64,000 nt of DNA, from positions 131,344,954 to 131,408,953 of the forward strand of contig OZ023263.1 of the NCBI GenBank assembly GCA_964006375.1, in the 5' to 3' direction. Shown here piece by piece: positions 37,948 through 52,819 of the stretch. Made by a program: the position numbers and the translations under genes. The notes beneath the pieces were generated by a model. The model ran no database searches, was not told where the DNA came from, and saw only the letters and a list, made by a program, of their open reading frames with translations. The stretch is from Tillus elongatus. Its lineage: Eukaryota > Arthropoda > Insecta > Coleoptera > Cleridae. Every line of letters begins with the position of its first letter. The stretch's first letter is position 1.

Positions 37948-40900
37948 ATTGGTAGTAAAGGGCTCGAGTTCACTTAAAAACATATCTAAAGTCGTGTTCT
38001 TTTTTGAGACAAAATTTTTTTGGTCTGAGATTAAGTTCAAATTTTGTTTGCACATACTTTAAACTTAGTTAAATGTCGGAATAGAATCAGTTCTTATGTA
38101 GCTCAAGAATTTTTCAATTTAGAGAGGTTTGAAAACTGTTCCAAAAAAACAAAAAAAATTTTCTATAAAAACTATCACAATTCTAAAACTATTGCAGATA
38201 TCGAGTTACAGATTATTTGATTTTTATCCATTAACGTCCCTTCATATTATATATGAGTTATATCGAATTTGGCGGACTTTCATTTTTTGCAACTTTTCCA
38301 TACTATGTCGTGTTCTTTTTTGAGCCAAAATTTTTTTGGTCTGAGATTAAGCTCAAATTGTGTCCGCCCATACTTTAAACTTAGTTAAATGTCGGAGTAA
38401 AATCAGTTCTTATGTAACTCAAGAATTTTTCAATTTAGAAAGGTTTGAAGACTGTTGGAAAAAAACAAAAATAATTTTCTATAAAAACTATCACAATTCT
38501 AAAACTATTGCAGATATCGAGTTACAGATTATTTGATTTGTATCCATTAACGTCCCTTCATATTATATGAGTTTTATCGAATTCGGCGGACTTTCATTTT
38601 TTCGCAATTTTTCCATACTATGTCGTGTTCTTTTTTGAGCCAAAATTTGTTTGGTCTGAGATTAAGCTCAAATTGTGTCCGCCCATACTTTAACTCAGTT
38701 AAATGTCGGAGTAAAATCAGTTCTTATGTAACTCAAGAATTTTTCAATTTAGAGAGGTTTGAAGACTGTTCGAAAAAAACAAAAATAATTTTTTACAAAA
38801 ACTATCACAATTCTAAATCTATTGCGGATATCAAGTTACAGATTATTTGATTTTTATCCATTAACGTTACTTCATATTATATATGAGTTTTATCGAATAT
38901 GGCGGACTTTCATTTTTTCGCAATTTTTCCATACTATAGTCGTGTTCTTTTTTGAGCCAAATTGTGTCCGCCTAGACTTTAAACTTAGTTAAATGTCGGA
39001 GTCAAATCAGTTCTTATGTAGCTCAAGAATTTTTCAATTTAGGGAGGTTTGAAAACTGTTACAAAAAAACAAAAATTATTTTCTATAAAAACTATCACAA
39101 TTCTAAAACTATTGCAGATATCGAGTTACAGATTATTTGATTTTTATCCATTAACGTCCCTTCATATTATATATGAGTTTTATCGAATTCGGCGGACTTT
39201 CATTTTTTCGGAATTTTTCCATATTTAAGTCGTGTTCTTTTTTGAGCCAAAATTTTTTTGGTCTGAGATTAAGCACAAATTGTGTCCGCCCATACTTTAA
39301 ACTAGTTAAATGTCGGAGTAAAATCAGTTCTTATGTAACTCAAGAATTTTTCAATTTAGAGAGGTTTGAAGACTGTTCGAAAAAAACAAAAATAATTTTT
39401 TACAAAAACTATCACAATTCTAAAACTATTGCAGATATCGAGTTACAGATTATTTGATTTTTATCCATTAACGTCCCTTCATATTATATATGCGTTTTAT
39501 CGAATTTGGCGGACTTTCATTTTTTCGCAATTTTTCAATACTATACTATACAAAGTCGTGTTCTTTTTTGAGCCAAAATTTTTTTGGTCTGAGATTAAGC
39601 TCAAATTGTGTCCGCCCATACTTTAAACTTAGTTAAATGTCGGAGTAAAATCAGTTCTTATGTAGCTCAAGAATTTTTCAATTTAGAGAGGTTTGAAAAC
39701 TGTTCGAAAAAAACAAAAATAATTTTTTTATAAAAACTATCACAATTCTAAAACTATTGCAGATATCGAGTTACAGATTATTTGATTTTTATCCATTAAC
39801 GTCCCTTCATATTATATATGAGTTTTATCGAATTCGGCGGACTTTCATTTTTTCGCAATTTTTCCATACTGTCGTGTTCTTTTTTGAGCCAAAATTTTTT
39901 TGGTCTGAGATTAAGCTCAAATTGTGTCCGCCCATACTTTAAACTTACTTAAATGTCGGAGTAAAATCAGTTCTTATGTAACTCAAGAATTTTTCAATTT
40001 AGAGAGGTTTGAAGACTGTTCGAAAAAAACAAAAATAATTTTTTACAAAAACTATCACAATTCTAAAACTATTGCAGATATCGAGTTACAGATTATTTGA
40101 TTTTTATCCATTAACGTCCCTTCATATTATATATGAGTTTTATCGAATTTGGCGGACTTTCATTTTTTCGGAATTTTTCCATACTATGTCGTGTTCTTTT
40201 TTGAGCCAAAATTTTTTTGGTCTGAGATTAAGCTCAAATTGTGTTTGCACATACTTTAAACTTAGTTAAATGTCGGAGTAAAATCAGTTCTTATGTAGCT
40301 CAAGAATTTTTCAATTTAGAGAGGTTTGAAAACTGTTCCAAAAAAACAAAAATAATTTTCTACAAAAACTATCACAATTCTAAAACTATTGCCGATATCG
40401 AGTTACCGATTTTTCCATAAGTCGTGTTCTTTTTTGAGCCAAAATTTTTTTGGTCTGAGATTAAGCTCAAATTGTGTCCGCCCATACTTTAAACTTAGTT
40501 AAATGTTGGAGTAAAATCAGTTCTTATGTAACTCAAGAATTTTTCACTTTAGAGAGGTTTGAAGACTGTTCGAAAAAAACAAAAATAATTTTTTACAAAA
40601 ACTATCACAATTCTAAAACTATTGCAGATATCGAGTTACAGAGTATTTGATTTTTATCCATTAACGTCCCTTCATATTATATATGAGTTTTATCGAATTT
40701 GGCGGACTTTCATTTTTTCGCAATTTTTCCATACTATGTCGTGTTTTTTTGAGCCAAAATTTTTTTGGTCTGAGATTAAGCTCAAATTGTGTTTGCACAT
40801 ACTTTAAACTTAGTTAAATGTCGGAATAAAATCAGTTCTTATGTAGCTCAAGAATTTTTCAATTTAGAGAGGTTTGAAAACTGTTCGAAAAAAACAAAAA

Positions 40901-43176
40901 TAATTTTTTTATAAAAACTATCACAATTCTAAAACTATTGCAGATATCGAGTTACAGATTATTTGATTTTTATCCATTAACGTCCCTTCATATTATATAT
41001 GAGTTTTATCGAATTCGGCGGACTTTCATTTTTTCGCAATTTTTCCATACTGTCGTGTTCTTTTTTGAGCCAAAATTTTTTTGGTCTGAGATTAAGCTCA
41101 AATTGTGTCCGCCCATACTTTAAACTTACTTAAATGTCGGAGTAAAATCAGTTCTTATGTAACTCAAGAATTTTTCAATTTAGAGGTTTGAAGACTGTTC
41201 GAAAAAAACAAAAATAATTTTTTACAAAAACTATCACAATTCTAAGACTAGTGCTGATATCGAGTTACAGATTATTTGATTTTTATCCATTATTGTCCCT
41301 TCATATTATATAGGAGTTTTATCGAATTTGGCGGACTTTCATTTTTTCGCAATGTTTCCATACTATATAAGTCGTGTTCTTTTTTGAGCCAAATTTTTTT
41401 TTGGTCTGAGATTAAGCTCAAATTGTGTCCGCCTAGACTTTAAACTTAGTTAAATGTCGGAGTAAAATCAGTTCTTATGTAACTCAAGAATTTTTCAATT
41501 TAGAGAGGTTTGAAGACTGTTCGAAAAAAACAAAAATATTTTTTTACAAAAACTATCACAATTCTAAAACTATTGCAGATATCGAGTTGCAGATTATTTG
41601 ATTTTTATCCATTAACGTCCCTTCATATTATATATGAGTTTTATCGAATTTGGCGGACTTTCATTTTTTCGCAATTTTTCCATACATGTCGTGTTCTTTT
41701 TTGAGCCAAATTTTTTTTGGTCTGAGACTAGGCTCAAATTGTGTCCGCCTAGACTTTAAACTTAGTTAAATGTCGGAGTAAAATCAGTTCTTATGTAGCT
41801 CAAGAATTTTTCAATTTAGAGAGGTTTGAAGACTGTCCCAAAAAACTAAAATAATTTTCTACAAAAACTATCACAATTCTAAAACTATTGCGGATATCGA
41901 GTTACAGGTTATTTGATTTTTATCCATTAACATTACTTCATATTATATATGAGTTTTATCGAATATGGCGGACTTTCATTTTTTCGCAATTTTTCCATGT
42001 TCCGTGTTCTTTTTTGAGCCAAAATTTTTTTGGTCTGAGATTAAGCTCAAATTGTGTTTGCACATACTTTAAACTTAGTTAAATGTCGGAATAAAATCAG
42101 TTCTTATGTAGCTCAAGAATTTTTCAATTTAGAGAGGTTTGAAGACTGTCCCAAAAAACTAAAATAATTTTCTACAAAAACTATTACAATTCTGAAACTA
42201 TTGCCGATATCGAGTTACAGATTATTTGATTTTTATCCATTAACGTTACTTCATATTATATGAGTTTTATCGAATATGGCGGACTTTCATTTTTTCGCAA
42301 TTTTTCCATACTATGGAGTCGTGTTCTTTTTTGAGCCAAAATTTTTTTGGTTTGAGATTAAGCTCAAATTGTTTGCACATACTTTAAACTTAGTTAAATG
42401 TCGGAGTAAAATCAGTTCTTATGTAACTCAAGAATTTTTCAATTTAGAGAGGTTTGAAGACTGTTCGAAAAAAACAAAAATAATTTTTTACAAAAACTAT
42501 CACAATTCTAAAACTATTGCAGATATCGAGTTGCAGATTATTTGATTTTTATCCATTAACGTCCCTTCATATTATATATGAGTTTTATCGAATTTGGCGG
42601 ACTTTCATTTTTTCGCAATTTTTCCATACTATGTCGTGTTTTTTTGAGCCAAAATTTTTTTGGTCTGAGATTAAGCTCAAATTGTGTTTGCACATACTTT
42701 AAACTTAGTTAAATGTCGGAATAAAATCAGTTCTTATGTAGCTCAAGAATTTTTCAATTTAGAGAGGTTTGAAGACTGTCCCAAAAAACTAAAATAATTT
42801 TCTACAAAAACTATCACAATTCTAAAACTATTGCCGATATCGAGTTACAGATTATTTGATTTTTATCCATTAACGTTACTTCAAATTATATATGAGTTTT
42901 ATCGAATATGGCGGACTTTCATTTAATTTTGATCTGAGATTGAGCTCAAATTGTGTTTGCACATACTTTAAACTTAGTTAAATGTCGGAATAAAATCAGT
43001 TCTTATGTAGCTCAAGAATTTTTCAATTTAGAGAGGTTTGAAGACTGTCCCAAAAAACTAAAATAATTTTCTACAAAAACTATCACAATTCTAAAACTAT
43101 TGCGGATATCGAGTTACAGATTATTTGATTTTTATCCATTAACGTTACTTCATATTATATATGAGTTTTATCGAAT
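37948..43176 (+). repeat. 17-monomer satellite block (second sub-block, copy 2)
   Basis: Collinear with 15632-20859. It lacks four variants shared by copies 1 and 3 (here cgtccc at 39471, ttcta at 39746, tatttga at 40644, ggtctgag at 40767). Short monomers are at about 38957, 40406 and 42922. No gene is supported. Confidence 0.93.
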
Positions 43177-43539
43177 ATGGCGAACTTTCATTTTTTAGCA
43201 ATTTTTCCATACTACATGAACAGCTGTTTATCGGCGTACGAAAGATTCAAGGTGAATGACATCGCTTTGTTGTACGATCAATACGCACCCCGACTAACGT
43301 GGAAGATGGTGCGAATTAGCCAAGTTTACCATGGTAGAGATGGAAGAACTCGAGCCTGCGAGGTCCAACTTCCCAGTGGAACATTACTTCGAAGGCCTAT
43401 ACAGTTGCTATATCCATTAGAACTTCCTACCGTCCCCCCCGAGGATGTAGAAAATATATTAAAGGTCCCTGGTTCGTTCATAATTGTCTATTGGAAATAT
43501 TGGCTCCAGCGTTATATTTTCACAATGCGTTACACTTAA
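43177..43539 (+). pseudogene. BEL/Pao DUF5641 fragment, third class (HOR copy 2)
   Basis: Identical at the protein level to the fragment at 20860 (Tyr51, Asp90), with the same acaaaagttttttgg class marker just downstream. The insert occupies about 43215-43580. Confidence 0.85.
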
Positions 43540-46500
43540 ATTGGTAGTAAAGGGCTCGAGTTCACTTAAAAACATATCTAAAGTCGTGTTCTTTTTTGAG
43601 ACAAAAGTTTTTTGGTCTGAGATTAAGTTCAAATTTTGTTTGCACATACTTTAAACTTAGTTAAATGTCGGAATAAAATCAGTTCTTATGTAGCTCAAGA
43701 AGTTTTCAATTTAGAGAGGTTTGAAAACTGTTCCAAAAAAACAAAAATAATTTTCTATAAAAACTATCACAATTCTAAAACTATTGCAGATATCGAGTTA
43801 CAGATTATTTGATTTTTATCCATTAACGTCCCTTCATATTATATATGAGTTATATCGAATTTGGCGGACTTTCATTTTTTGCAACTTTTCCATACTATGT
43901 CGTGTTCTTTTTTGAGCCAAAATTTTTTTGGTCTGAGATTAAGCTCAAATTGTGTCCGCCCATACTTTAAACTTAGTTAAATGTCGGAGTAAAATCAGTT
44001 CTTATGTAACTCAAGAATTTTTCAATTTAGAGAGGTTTGAAGACTGTTCGAAAAAAACAAAAATAATTTTCTATAAAAACTATCACAATTCTAAAACTAT
44101 TGCAGATATCGAGTTACAGATTATTTGATTTGTATCCATTAACGTCCCTTCATATTATATGAGTTTTATCGAATTCGGCGGACTTTCATTTTTTCGCAAT
44201 TTTTCCATACTATGTCGTGTTCTTTTTTGAGCCAAAATTTGTTTGGTCTGAGATTAAGCTCAAATTGTGTCCGCCCATACTTTAAACTTAGTTAAATGTC
44301 GGAGTAAAATCAGTTCTTATGTAACTCAAGAATTTTTCAATTTAGAGAGGTTTGAAGACTGTTCGAAAAAAACAAAAATAATTTTTTACAAAAACTATCA
44401 CAATTCTAAATCTATTGCGGATATCAAGTTACAGATTATTTGATTTTTATCCATTAACGTTACTTCATATTATATATGAGTTTTATCGAATATGGCGGAC
44501 TTTCATTTTTTCGCAATTTTTTCGTGTTCTTTTTTGAGCCAAAATTTTTGTGGTCTGAGATTAACCTCAAATTGTGTCCGCCTAGACTTTAAACTTAGTT
44601 AAATGTCGGAGTCAAATCAGTTCTTATGTAGCTCAAGAATTTTTCAATTTAGAGAGGTTTGAAAACTGTTCCAAAAAAACAAAAATTATTTTCTATAAAA
44701 ACTATCACAATTCTAAAACTATTGCAGATATCGAGTTACAGATTATTTGATTTTTATCCATTAACGTCCCTTCATATTATATATGAGTTTTATCGAATTC
44801 GGCGGACTTTCATTTTTTCGGAATTTTTCCATATTTAAGTCGTGTTCTTTTTTGAGCCAAAATTTTTTTGGTCTGAGATTAAGCACAAATTGTGTCCGCC
44901 CATACTTTAAACTAGTTAAATGTCGGAGTAAAATCAGTTCTTATGTAACTCAAGAATTTTTCAATTTAGAGAGGTTTGAAGACTGTTCGAAAAAAACAAA
45001 AATAATTTTTTACAAAAACTATCACAATTCTAAAACTATTGCAGATATCGAGTTACAGATTATTTGATTTGTATCCATTAACGTCCCTTCATATTATATG
45101 AGTTTTATCGAATTCGGCGGACTTTCATTTTTTCGCAATTTTTCCATACTATGTCGTGTTCTTTTTTGAGCCAAAATTTTTTTGGTCTGAGATTAAGCTC
45201 AAATTGTGTCCGCCTATATTTTAAATCTAGTTAAATGTCGGAGTAAAATCAGTTCTTATGTAACTCAAGAATTTTTCAATTTAGAGAGGTTTGAAGACTG
45301 TTCCAAAAAAACAAAAATATTTTTTTACAAAAACTATCACAATTCTAAAACTATTGCGGATATCGAGTTACAGATTATTTGATTTTTATCCATTAACGTT
45401 ACTTCATATTATATATGAGTTTTATCGAATATGGCGGACTTTCATTTAATTTTGGTCTGAGATTAAGCTCAAATTGTGTTTGAACGTACTTTAAACTTAG
45501 TTAAATGTCGGAATAAAATCAGTTCTTATGTAGCTCAAGAATTTTTCAATTTAGAGAGGTTGGAAGACTGTCTCAAAAAACTAAAATAATTTTCTACAAA
45601 AACTATCACAATTCTAAAACTATTGCGGATATCGAGTTACAGATTATTTGATTTTTATCCATTAACGTTACTTCATATTATATATGAGTTTTATCGAATA
45701 TGGCGGACTTTCATTTTTTCGCAATTTTTCCATAGTCGTGTTCTTTTTTGAGCCAAAATTTTTTTGGTTTGAGATTAAGCTTAAATTGTGTTTGCACATA
45801 CTTTAAACTTAGTTAAATGTCGGAATAAAATCAGTTCTTATGTAACTCAAGAATTTTTCCATTTAGAGAGGTTTGAAGACTGTTCGAAAAAAACAAAAAT
45901 AATTTTTTACAAAAACTATCACAATTCTAAATCTATTGCGGATATCGAGTTACAGATTATTTGATTTTTATCCATTAACGTTACTTCATATTATATATGA
46001 GTTTTATCGAATATGGTGGACTTTCATTTTTTCGCAATTTTTCCATTTCGTGTTCTTTTTTGAGCCAAAATTTTTTTGGTTTGAGATTAAGCTTAAATTG
46101 TGTTTGCACATACTTTAAACTTAGTTAAATGTCGGAATAAAATCAGTTCTTATGTAACTCAAGAATTTTTCCATTTAGAGAGGTTTGAAGACTGTTCGAA
46201 AAAAACAAAAATAATTTTTTACAAAAACTATCACAATTCTAAATCTATTGCGGATATCGAGTTACAGATTATTTGATTTTTATCCATTAACGTTACTTCA
46301 TATTATATATGAGTTTTATCGAATATGGCGGACTTTCATTTTTTCGCAATTTTTCAATACTATGTCGTGTTCTTTTTTGGGCCAAAATTTTTTTGGTCTG
46401 AGATTAGGCTCAAATTGTGTCCGCCTAGACTTTAAACTTAGTTAAATGTCGGAGTACAATCAGTTCTTATGTAACTCAAGAATTTCTCAATTTAGAGAGG

Positions 46501-49500
46501 TTTGAAGACTGTCCCAAAAAACTAAAATAATTTTCTACAAAAACTATCACAATTCTAAAACTATTGCGGATATCGAGTTACAGGTTATTTGATTTTTATC
46601 GATTAACGTTACTTCATATTATATATGAGTTTTATCGAAGATGGCGGACTTTCATTTTTTCGCAATTTTTCCATACTATAGTCGTGTTCTTTTTTGAGCC
46701 AAAATTTTTTTGGTCTGAGATTAAGCTCAAATTGTGTCCGCCGATACTTTAAACTTAGTTAAATGTCGGAGTAAAATGAGTTCTTATGTGACTCAAGAAT
46801 TTTTCAATTTAGAGAGGTTTGAAAACTTCGAAAAAACAAAAATAATTTTCTACAAAAACTATCACAATTCTGAAACTATTGCCGATATCGAGTTACAGAT
46901 TATTTGATTTTTATCCATTAACGTTACTTCATATTATATATGAGTTTTATCGAATATGGCGGACTTTCATTTTTTCGCAATTTTTCCATACTATGGAGTC
47001 GTGTTCTTTTTTGAGCCAAAATTTTTTTGGTTTGAGATTAAGCTCAAATTGTGTTTGCACATACTTTAAACTTAGTTAAATGTCGGAATAAAATCAGTTC
47101 TTATGTAGCTCAAGAATTTTTCAATTTAGAGAGGTTTGAAAACTGTTCCAAAAAAACAAAAATAATTTTCTATCTATCACAATTCTAAAACTATTGTAGA
47201 TATCGAGTTACAGATTATTTGATTTTTATCCATTAAAGTCCCTTCACATTATATATGAGTTTTATCGAATTCGGCGGACTTTAATTTTTTCGCAATTTTC
47301 CATAAGTCGTGTTCTTTTTTGAGCCAAAATTTTTTTGGTCTGAGATTAAGCTCAAATTGTGTCCGCCCATACTTTAAACTTAGTTAAATGTCGGAGTAAA
47401 ATCAGTTCTTATGTAACTCAAGAATTTTTCAATTTAGAGAGGTTTGAAGACTGTTCGAAAAAAACAAAAATAATTTCTTACAAAAACTATCACAATTCTA
47501 AAACTATTGCAGATATCGAGTTGCAGATTATTTGATTTTTATCCATTAACGTCCTTTCATATTATATATGAGTTTTATCGAATTTGGCGGACTTTCATTT
47601 TTTCGCAATTTTTCCATACGTGTCGTGTCCTTTTTTGAGCCAAATTTTTTTTGGTCTGAGATTAAGCTCAAATTGTGTCCGCCTAGACTTTAAACTTAGT
47701 TAAATGTCGGAGTAAAATCAATTCTTATGTAACTCAAGAATTTTTAAATTTAGAGAGGTTTGAAAACTGTTCAAAAAAAAAAAAAAATTTTCTATAGAAA
47801 CTATCAAAATTCTAAAACTATTGCAGATATCGAGTTACAGATTATTTGATTTTTATCCATTAACGTCCCTTCATATTATATATGAGTTTTATCGAATTCG
47901 GCGGACTTTAATTTTTTCGCAATTTTCCATAAGTCGTGTTCTTTTTTGAGCCAAAATTTTTTTGGTCTGAGATTAAGCTCAAATTGTGTCCGCCCATACT
48001 TTAAACTAAGTTAAATGTCGGAGTAAAATCAGTTCTTATGTAACTCAAGAATTTTTCAATTTAGAGGTTTGAAGACTGTTCGAAAAAAACAAAAATAATT
48101 TTTTACAAAAACTATCACAATTCTAAAACTAGTGCTGATATCGAGTTACAGATTATTTGATTTTTATCCATTAACGTCCCTTCATATTATATAGGAGTTT
48201 TATCGAATTTGGCGGACTTTCATTTTTTCGCAATATTTCCATACTATATAAGTCGTGTTCTTTTTTGAGCCAAATTTTTTTTGGTCTGAGATTAAGCTCA
48301 AATTGTGTCCGCCTAGACTTTAAACTTAGTTAAATGTCGGAGCAAAATCAGTTCTTATGTAACTCAAGAATTTTTCAATTTAGAGGTTTGAAGACTGTTC
48401 GAAAAAAACAAAAATATTTTTTTACAAAAACTATCACAATTCTAAAACTATTGCAGATATCGAGTTGCAGATTATTTAATTTTTATCCATTAACGTCCCT
48501 TCATATTATATATGAGTTTTATCGAATTTGGCGGACTTTCATTTTTTCGCAATTTTTCCATACATGTCGTGTTCTTTTTTGAGCCAAATTTTTTTTGGTC
48601 TGAGATTAAGCTCAAATTGTGTTTGCACATACTTTAAATCTAGTTAAATGTCGGAATAAAATCAGTTCTTATGTAGCTCAAGAATTTTTCAATTTAGAGA
48701 GATTTGAAAACTGTTCCAAAAAAACAAAAATAATTTTCTATAAAAACTATCACAATTCTAAAACTATTGCAGATATCGAGTTACAGATTATTTGATTTTC
48801 ATCCATTAAAGTCCCTTCATATTATATATGAGTTTTATCGAATTCGGCGGACTTTCATTTTTTCGCAATTTTTCCATACTATAAGTCGTGTTCTTTTTTG
48901 AGCCAAAATTTTTTTGGTCTGAGATTAAGCTCAAATTGTGTTTGTACATACTTTAAACTTAGTTAAATGTCGGAATAAAATAAGTTCTTGTGTAGCTCAA
49001 GAATTTTTCAATTTAGAGAGGTTTGAAAACTGTTCCAAAAAAACAAAAATAATTTTCTACAAAAACTATCACAATTCTAAAACTATTGCCGATATCGAGT
49101 TACCGATTTTTCCATAAGTCGTGTTCTTTTTTGAGCCAAAATTTTTTTGGTCTGAGATTAAGCTCAAATTGTGTCCGCCCATACTTTAAACTTAGTTAAA
49201 TGTTGGAGTAAAATCAGTTCTTATGTAACTCAAGAATTTTTCAATTTAGAGAGGTTTGAAGACTGTTCGAAAAAAACAAAAATAATTTTTTACAAAAACT
49301 ATCACAATTCTAAAACTATTGCAGATATCGAGTTACAGATTATTTGATTTTTATCCATTAACGTCCCTTCATATTATATATGAGTTTTATCGAATTTGGC
49401 GGACTTTCATTTTTTCGCAATTTTTCCATACTATGTCGTGTTTTTTTGAGCCAAAATTTTTTTGGTCTGAGATTAAGCTCAAATTGTGTTTGCACATACT

Positions 49501-52456
49501 TTAAACTTAGTTAAATGTCGGAATAAAATCAGTTCTTATGTAGCTCAAGAATTTTTCAATTTAGAGAGGTTTGAAAACTGTTCGAAAAAAACAAAAATAA
49601 TTTTTTTATAAAAACTATCACAATTCTAAAACTATTGCAGATATCGAGTTACAGATTATTTGATTTTTATCCATTAACGTCCCTTCATATTATATATGAG
49701 TTTTATCGAATTCGGCGGACTTTCATTTTTTCGCAATTTTTCCATACTGTCGTGTTCTTTTTTGAGCCAAAATTTTTTTGGTCTGAGATTAAGCTCAAAT
49801 TGTGTCCGCCCATACTTTAAACTTACTTAAATGTCGGAGTAAAATCAGTTCTTATGTAACCCAAGAATTTTTCAATTTAGAGGTTTGAAGACTGTTCGAA
49901 AAAAACAAAAATAAGTTTTTACAAAAACTATCACAATTCTAAAACTAGTGCTGATATCGAGTTACAGATTATTTGATTTTTATCCATTATTGTCCCTTCA
50001 TATTATATAGGAGTTTTATCGAATTTGGCGGACTTTCATTTTTTCGCAATGTTTCCATACTATATAAGTCGTGTTCTTTTTTGAGCCAAATTTTTTTTGG
50101 TCTGAGATTAAGCTCAAATTGTGTCCGCCTAGACTTTAAACTTAGTTAAATGTCGGAGTAAAATCAGTTCTTATGTAACTCAAGAATTTTTCAATTTAGA
50201 GAGGTTTGAAGACTGTTCGAAAAAAACAAAAATATTTTTTTACAAAAACTATCACAATTCTAAAACTATTGCAGATATCGAGTTGCAGATTATTTGATTT
50301 TTATCCATTAACGTCCCTTCATATTATATATGAGTTTTATCGAATTTGGCGGACTTTCATTTTTTCGCAATTTTTCCATACATGTCGTGTTCTTTTTTGA
50401 GCCAAATTTTTTTTGGTCTGAGACTAGGCTCAAATTGTGTCCGCCTAGACTTTAAACTTAGTTAAATGTCGGAGTAAAATCAGTTCTTATGTAGCTCAAG
50501 AATTTTTCAATTTAGAGAGGTTTGAAGACTGTCCCAAAAAACTAAAATAATTTTCTACAAAAACTATCACAATTCTAAAACTATTGCGGATATCGAGTTA
50601 CAGGTTATTTGATTTTTATCCATTAACATTACTTCATATTATATATGAGTTTTATCGAATATGGCGGACTTTCATTTTTTCGCAATTTTTCCATACTATA
50701 GTCGTTTTCTTTTTTGAGCCAAAATTTTTTTGGTCTGAGATTAAGCTCAAATTGTGTTTGCACATACTTTAAACTTAGTTAAATGTCGGAATAAAATCAG
50801 TTCTTATGTAGCTCAAGAATTTTTCAATTTAGAGAGGTTTGAAGACTGTCCCAAAAAACTAAAATAATTTTCTACAAAAACTATCACAATTCTGAAACTA
50901 TTGCCGATATCGAGTTACAGATTATTTGATTTTTATCCATTAACGTTTCTTCATATTATATGAGTTTTATCGAATATGGCGGACTTTCATTTTTTCGCAA
51001 TTTTTCCATACTATGGAGTCGTGTTCTTTTTTGAGCCAAAATTTTTTTGGTTTGAGATTAAGCTCAAATTGTTTGCACATACTTTAAACTTAGTTAAATG
51101 TCGGAGTAAAATCAGTTCTTATGTAACTCAAGAATTTTTCAATTTAGAGAGGTTTGAAGACTGTTCGAAAAAAACAAAAATAATTTTTTACAAAAACTAT
51201 CACAATTCTAAAACTATTGCAGATATCGAGTTGCAGATTATTTGATTTTTATCCATTAACGTCCCTTCATATTATATATGAGTTTTATCGAATTTGGCGG
51301 ACTTTCATTTTTTCGCAATTTTTCCATACTATGTCGTGTTTTTTTGAGCCAAAATTTTTTTGGTCTGAGATTAAGCTCAAATTGTGTTTGCACATACTTT
51401 AAACTTAGTTAAATGTCGGAATAAAATCAGTTCCTATGTAGCTCAAGAATTTTTCTATTTAGAGAGGTTTGAAGACTCCCAAAAAACTAAAATAATTTTC
51501 TACAAAAACTATCACAATTCTAAAACTATTGCCGATATCGAGTTACAGATTATTTGATTTTTATCCATTAACGTTACTTCAAATTATATATGAGTTTTAT
51601 CGAATATGGCGGACTTTCATTTAATTTTGATCTGAGATTGAGCTCAAATTGTGTTTGCACATACTTTAAACTTAGTTAAATGTCGGAAAAAAATCAGTTC
51701 TTATGTAGCTCAAGAATTTTTCAATTTAGAGAGGTTTGAAGACTGTTCGAAAAAAACAAAAATAATTTTTTACAAAAACTATCACAATTCTAAAACTATT
51801 GCAGATATCGAGTTGCAGATTATTTGATTTTTATCCATTAACGTCCCTTCATATTATATATGAGTTTTATCGAATTTGGCGGACTTTCATTTTTTCGCAA
51901 TTTTTCCATACTATGTCGTGTTTTTTTGAGCCAAAATTTTTTTGGTCTGAGATTAAGCTCAAATTGTGTTTGCACATACTTTAAACTTAGTTAAATGTCG
52001 GAATAAAATCAGTTCCTATGTAGCTCAAGAATTTTTCTATTTAGAGAGGTTTGAAGACTCCCAAAAAACTAAAATAATTTTCTACAAAAACTATCACAAT
52101 TCTAAAACTATTGCCGATATCGAGTTACAGATTATTTGATTTTTATCCATTAACGTTACTTCAAATTATATATGAGTTTTATCGAATATGGCGGACTTTC
52201 ATTTAATTTTGATCTGAGATTGAGCTCAAATTGTGTTTGCACATACTTTAAACTTAGTTAAATGTCGGAAAAAAATCAGTTCTTATGTAGCTCAAGAATT
52301 TTTCAATTTAGAGAGGTTTGAAGACTGTCCCAAAAAACTAAAATAATTTTCTACAAAAACTATCACAATTCTAAAACAATTGCGGATATCGAGTTACAGA
52401 TTATTTGATTTTTATCCATTAACGTTACTTCATATTATATATGAGTTTTATCGAAT
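43540..52456 (+). repeat. 29-monomer satellite block (third sub-block, copy 2)
   Basis: Collinear with 21223-29551 plus two extra monomers from the 582-bp duplication at 51127-52328. The homopolymer that is 14 A at 25459 is 15 A here (47773-47787), with a C replaced by A. No gene is supported. Confidence 0.93.
51127..52328 (+). repeat. 582-bp two-monomer tandem duplication
   Basis: Bases from 51127 match bases from 51709 at a constant offset of 582. The match begins just after a gta[a/g]ctc difference (51126 versus 51708). The junction lies within 51709-51746, a 38-base stretch common to both parental monomers, since copy 1 then continues actgttcg while copy 2 continues actgtccc. The rare cggaaaaaaatcag variant is present in both copies (51685 and 52267). 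HOR copy 1 has the unit once (28804-29400 region), so the event is recent. Confidence 0.93.
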
Positions 52457-52819
52457 ATGGCGAACTTTCATTTTTTAGCAATTTTTCCATACTACATGAA
52501 CAGCTGTTTATCGGCGTACGAAAGATTCAAGGTGAATGACATCGCTTTGTTGTACGATCAATACGCACCCCGACTAACGTGGAAGATGGTGCGAATTAGC
52601 CAAGTTTACCATGGTAGAGATGGAAGAACTCGAGCCTGCGAGGTCCAACTTCCCAGTGGAACATTACTTCGAAGGCCTATACAGTTGCTATATCCATTAG
52701 AACTTCCTACCGTCCCCCCCGAGGATGTAGAAAATATATTAAAGGTCCCTGGTTCGTTCATAATTGTCTATTGGAAATATTGGCTCCAGCGTTATATTTT
52801 CACAATGCGTTACACTTAA
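52457..52819 (+). pseudogene. BEL/Pao DUF5641 fragment, first class (HOR copy 3)
   Basis: Protein identical to the fragments at 7188 and 29552; Ser19 is tcg. The insert occupies about 52495-52860. Confidence 0.85.

Larger units (their letters stand above)
29552..52456 (+). repeat. Higher-order repeat copy 2 (22,905 bp)
   Basis: Same order of sub-blocks as copy 1, starting at the fragments at 29552, 37585 and 43177. It differs by a 49-bp deletion near 31330, a 10-bp deletion near 28370-type sites being absent here, and an extra 582-bp two-monomer duplication at 51127-52328 that accounts for its greater length. In the 17-monomer sub-block it has consensus-like bases at several sites where copies 1 and 3 share a variant (39473, 39746, 40643-40648, about 40768). 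Confidence 0.92.
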
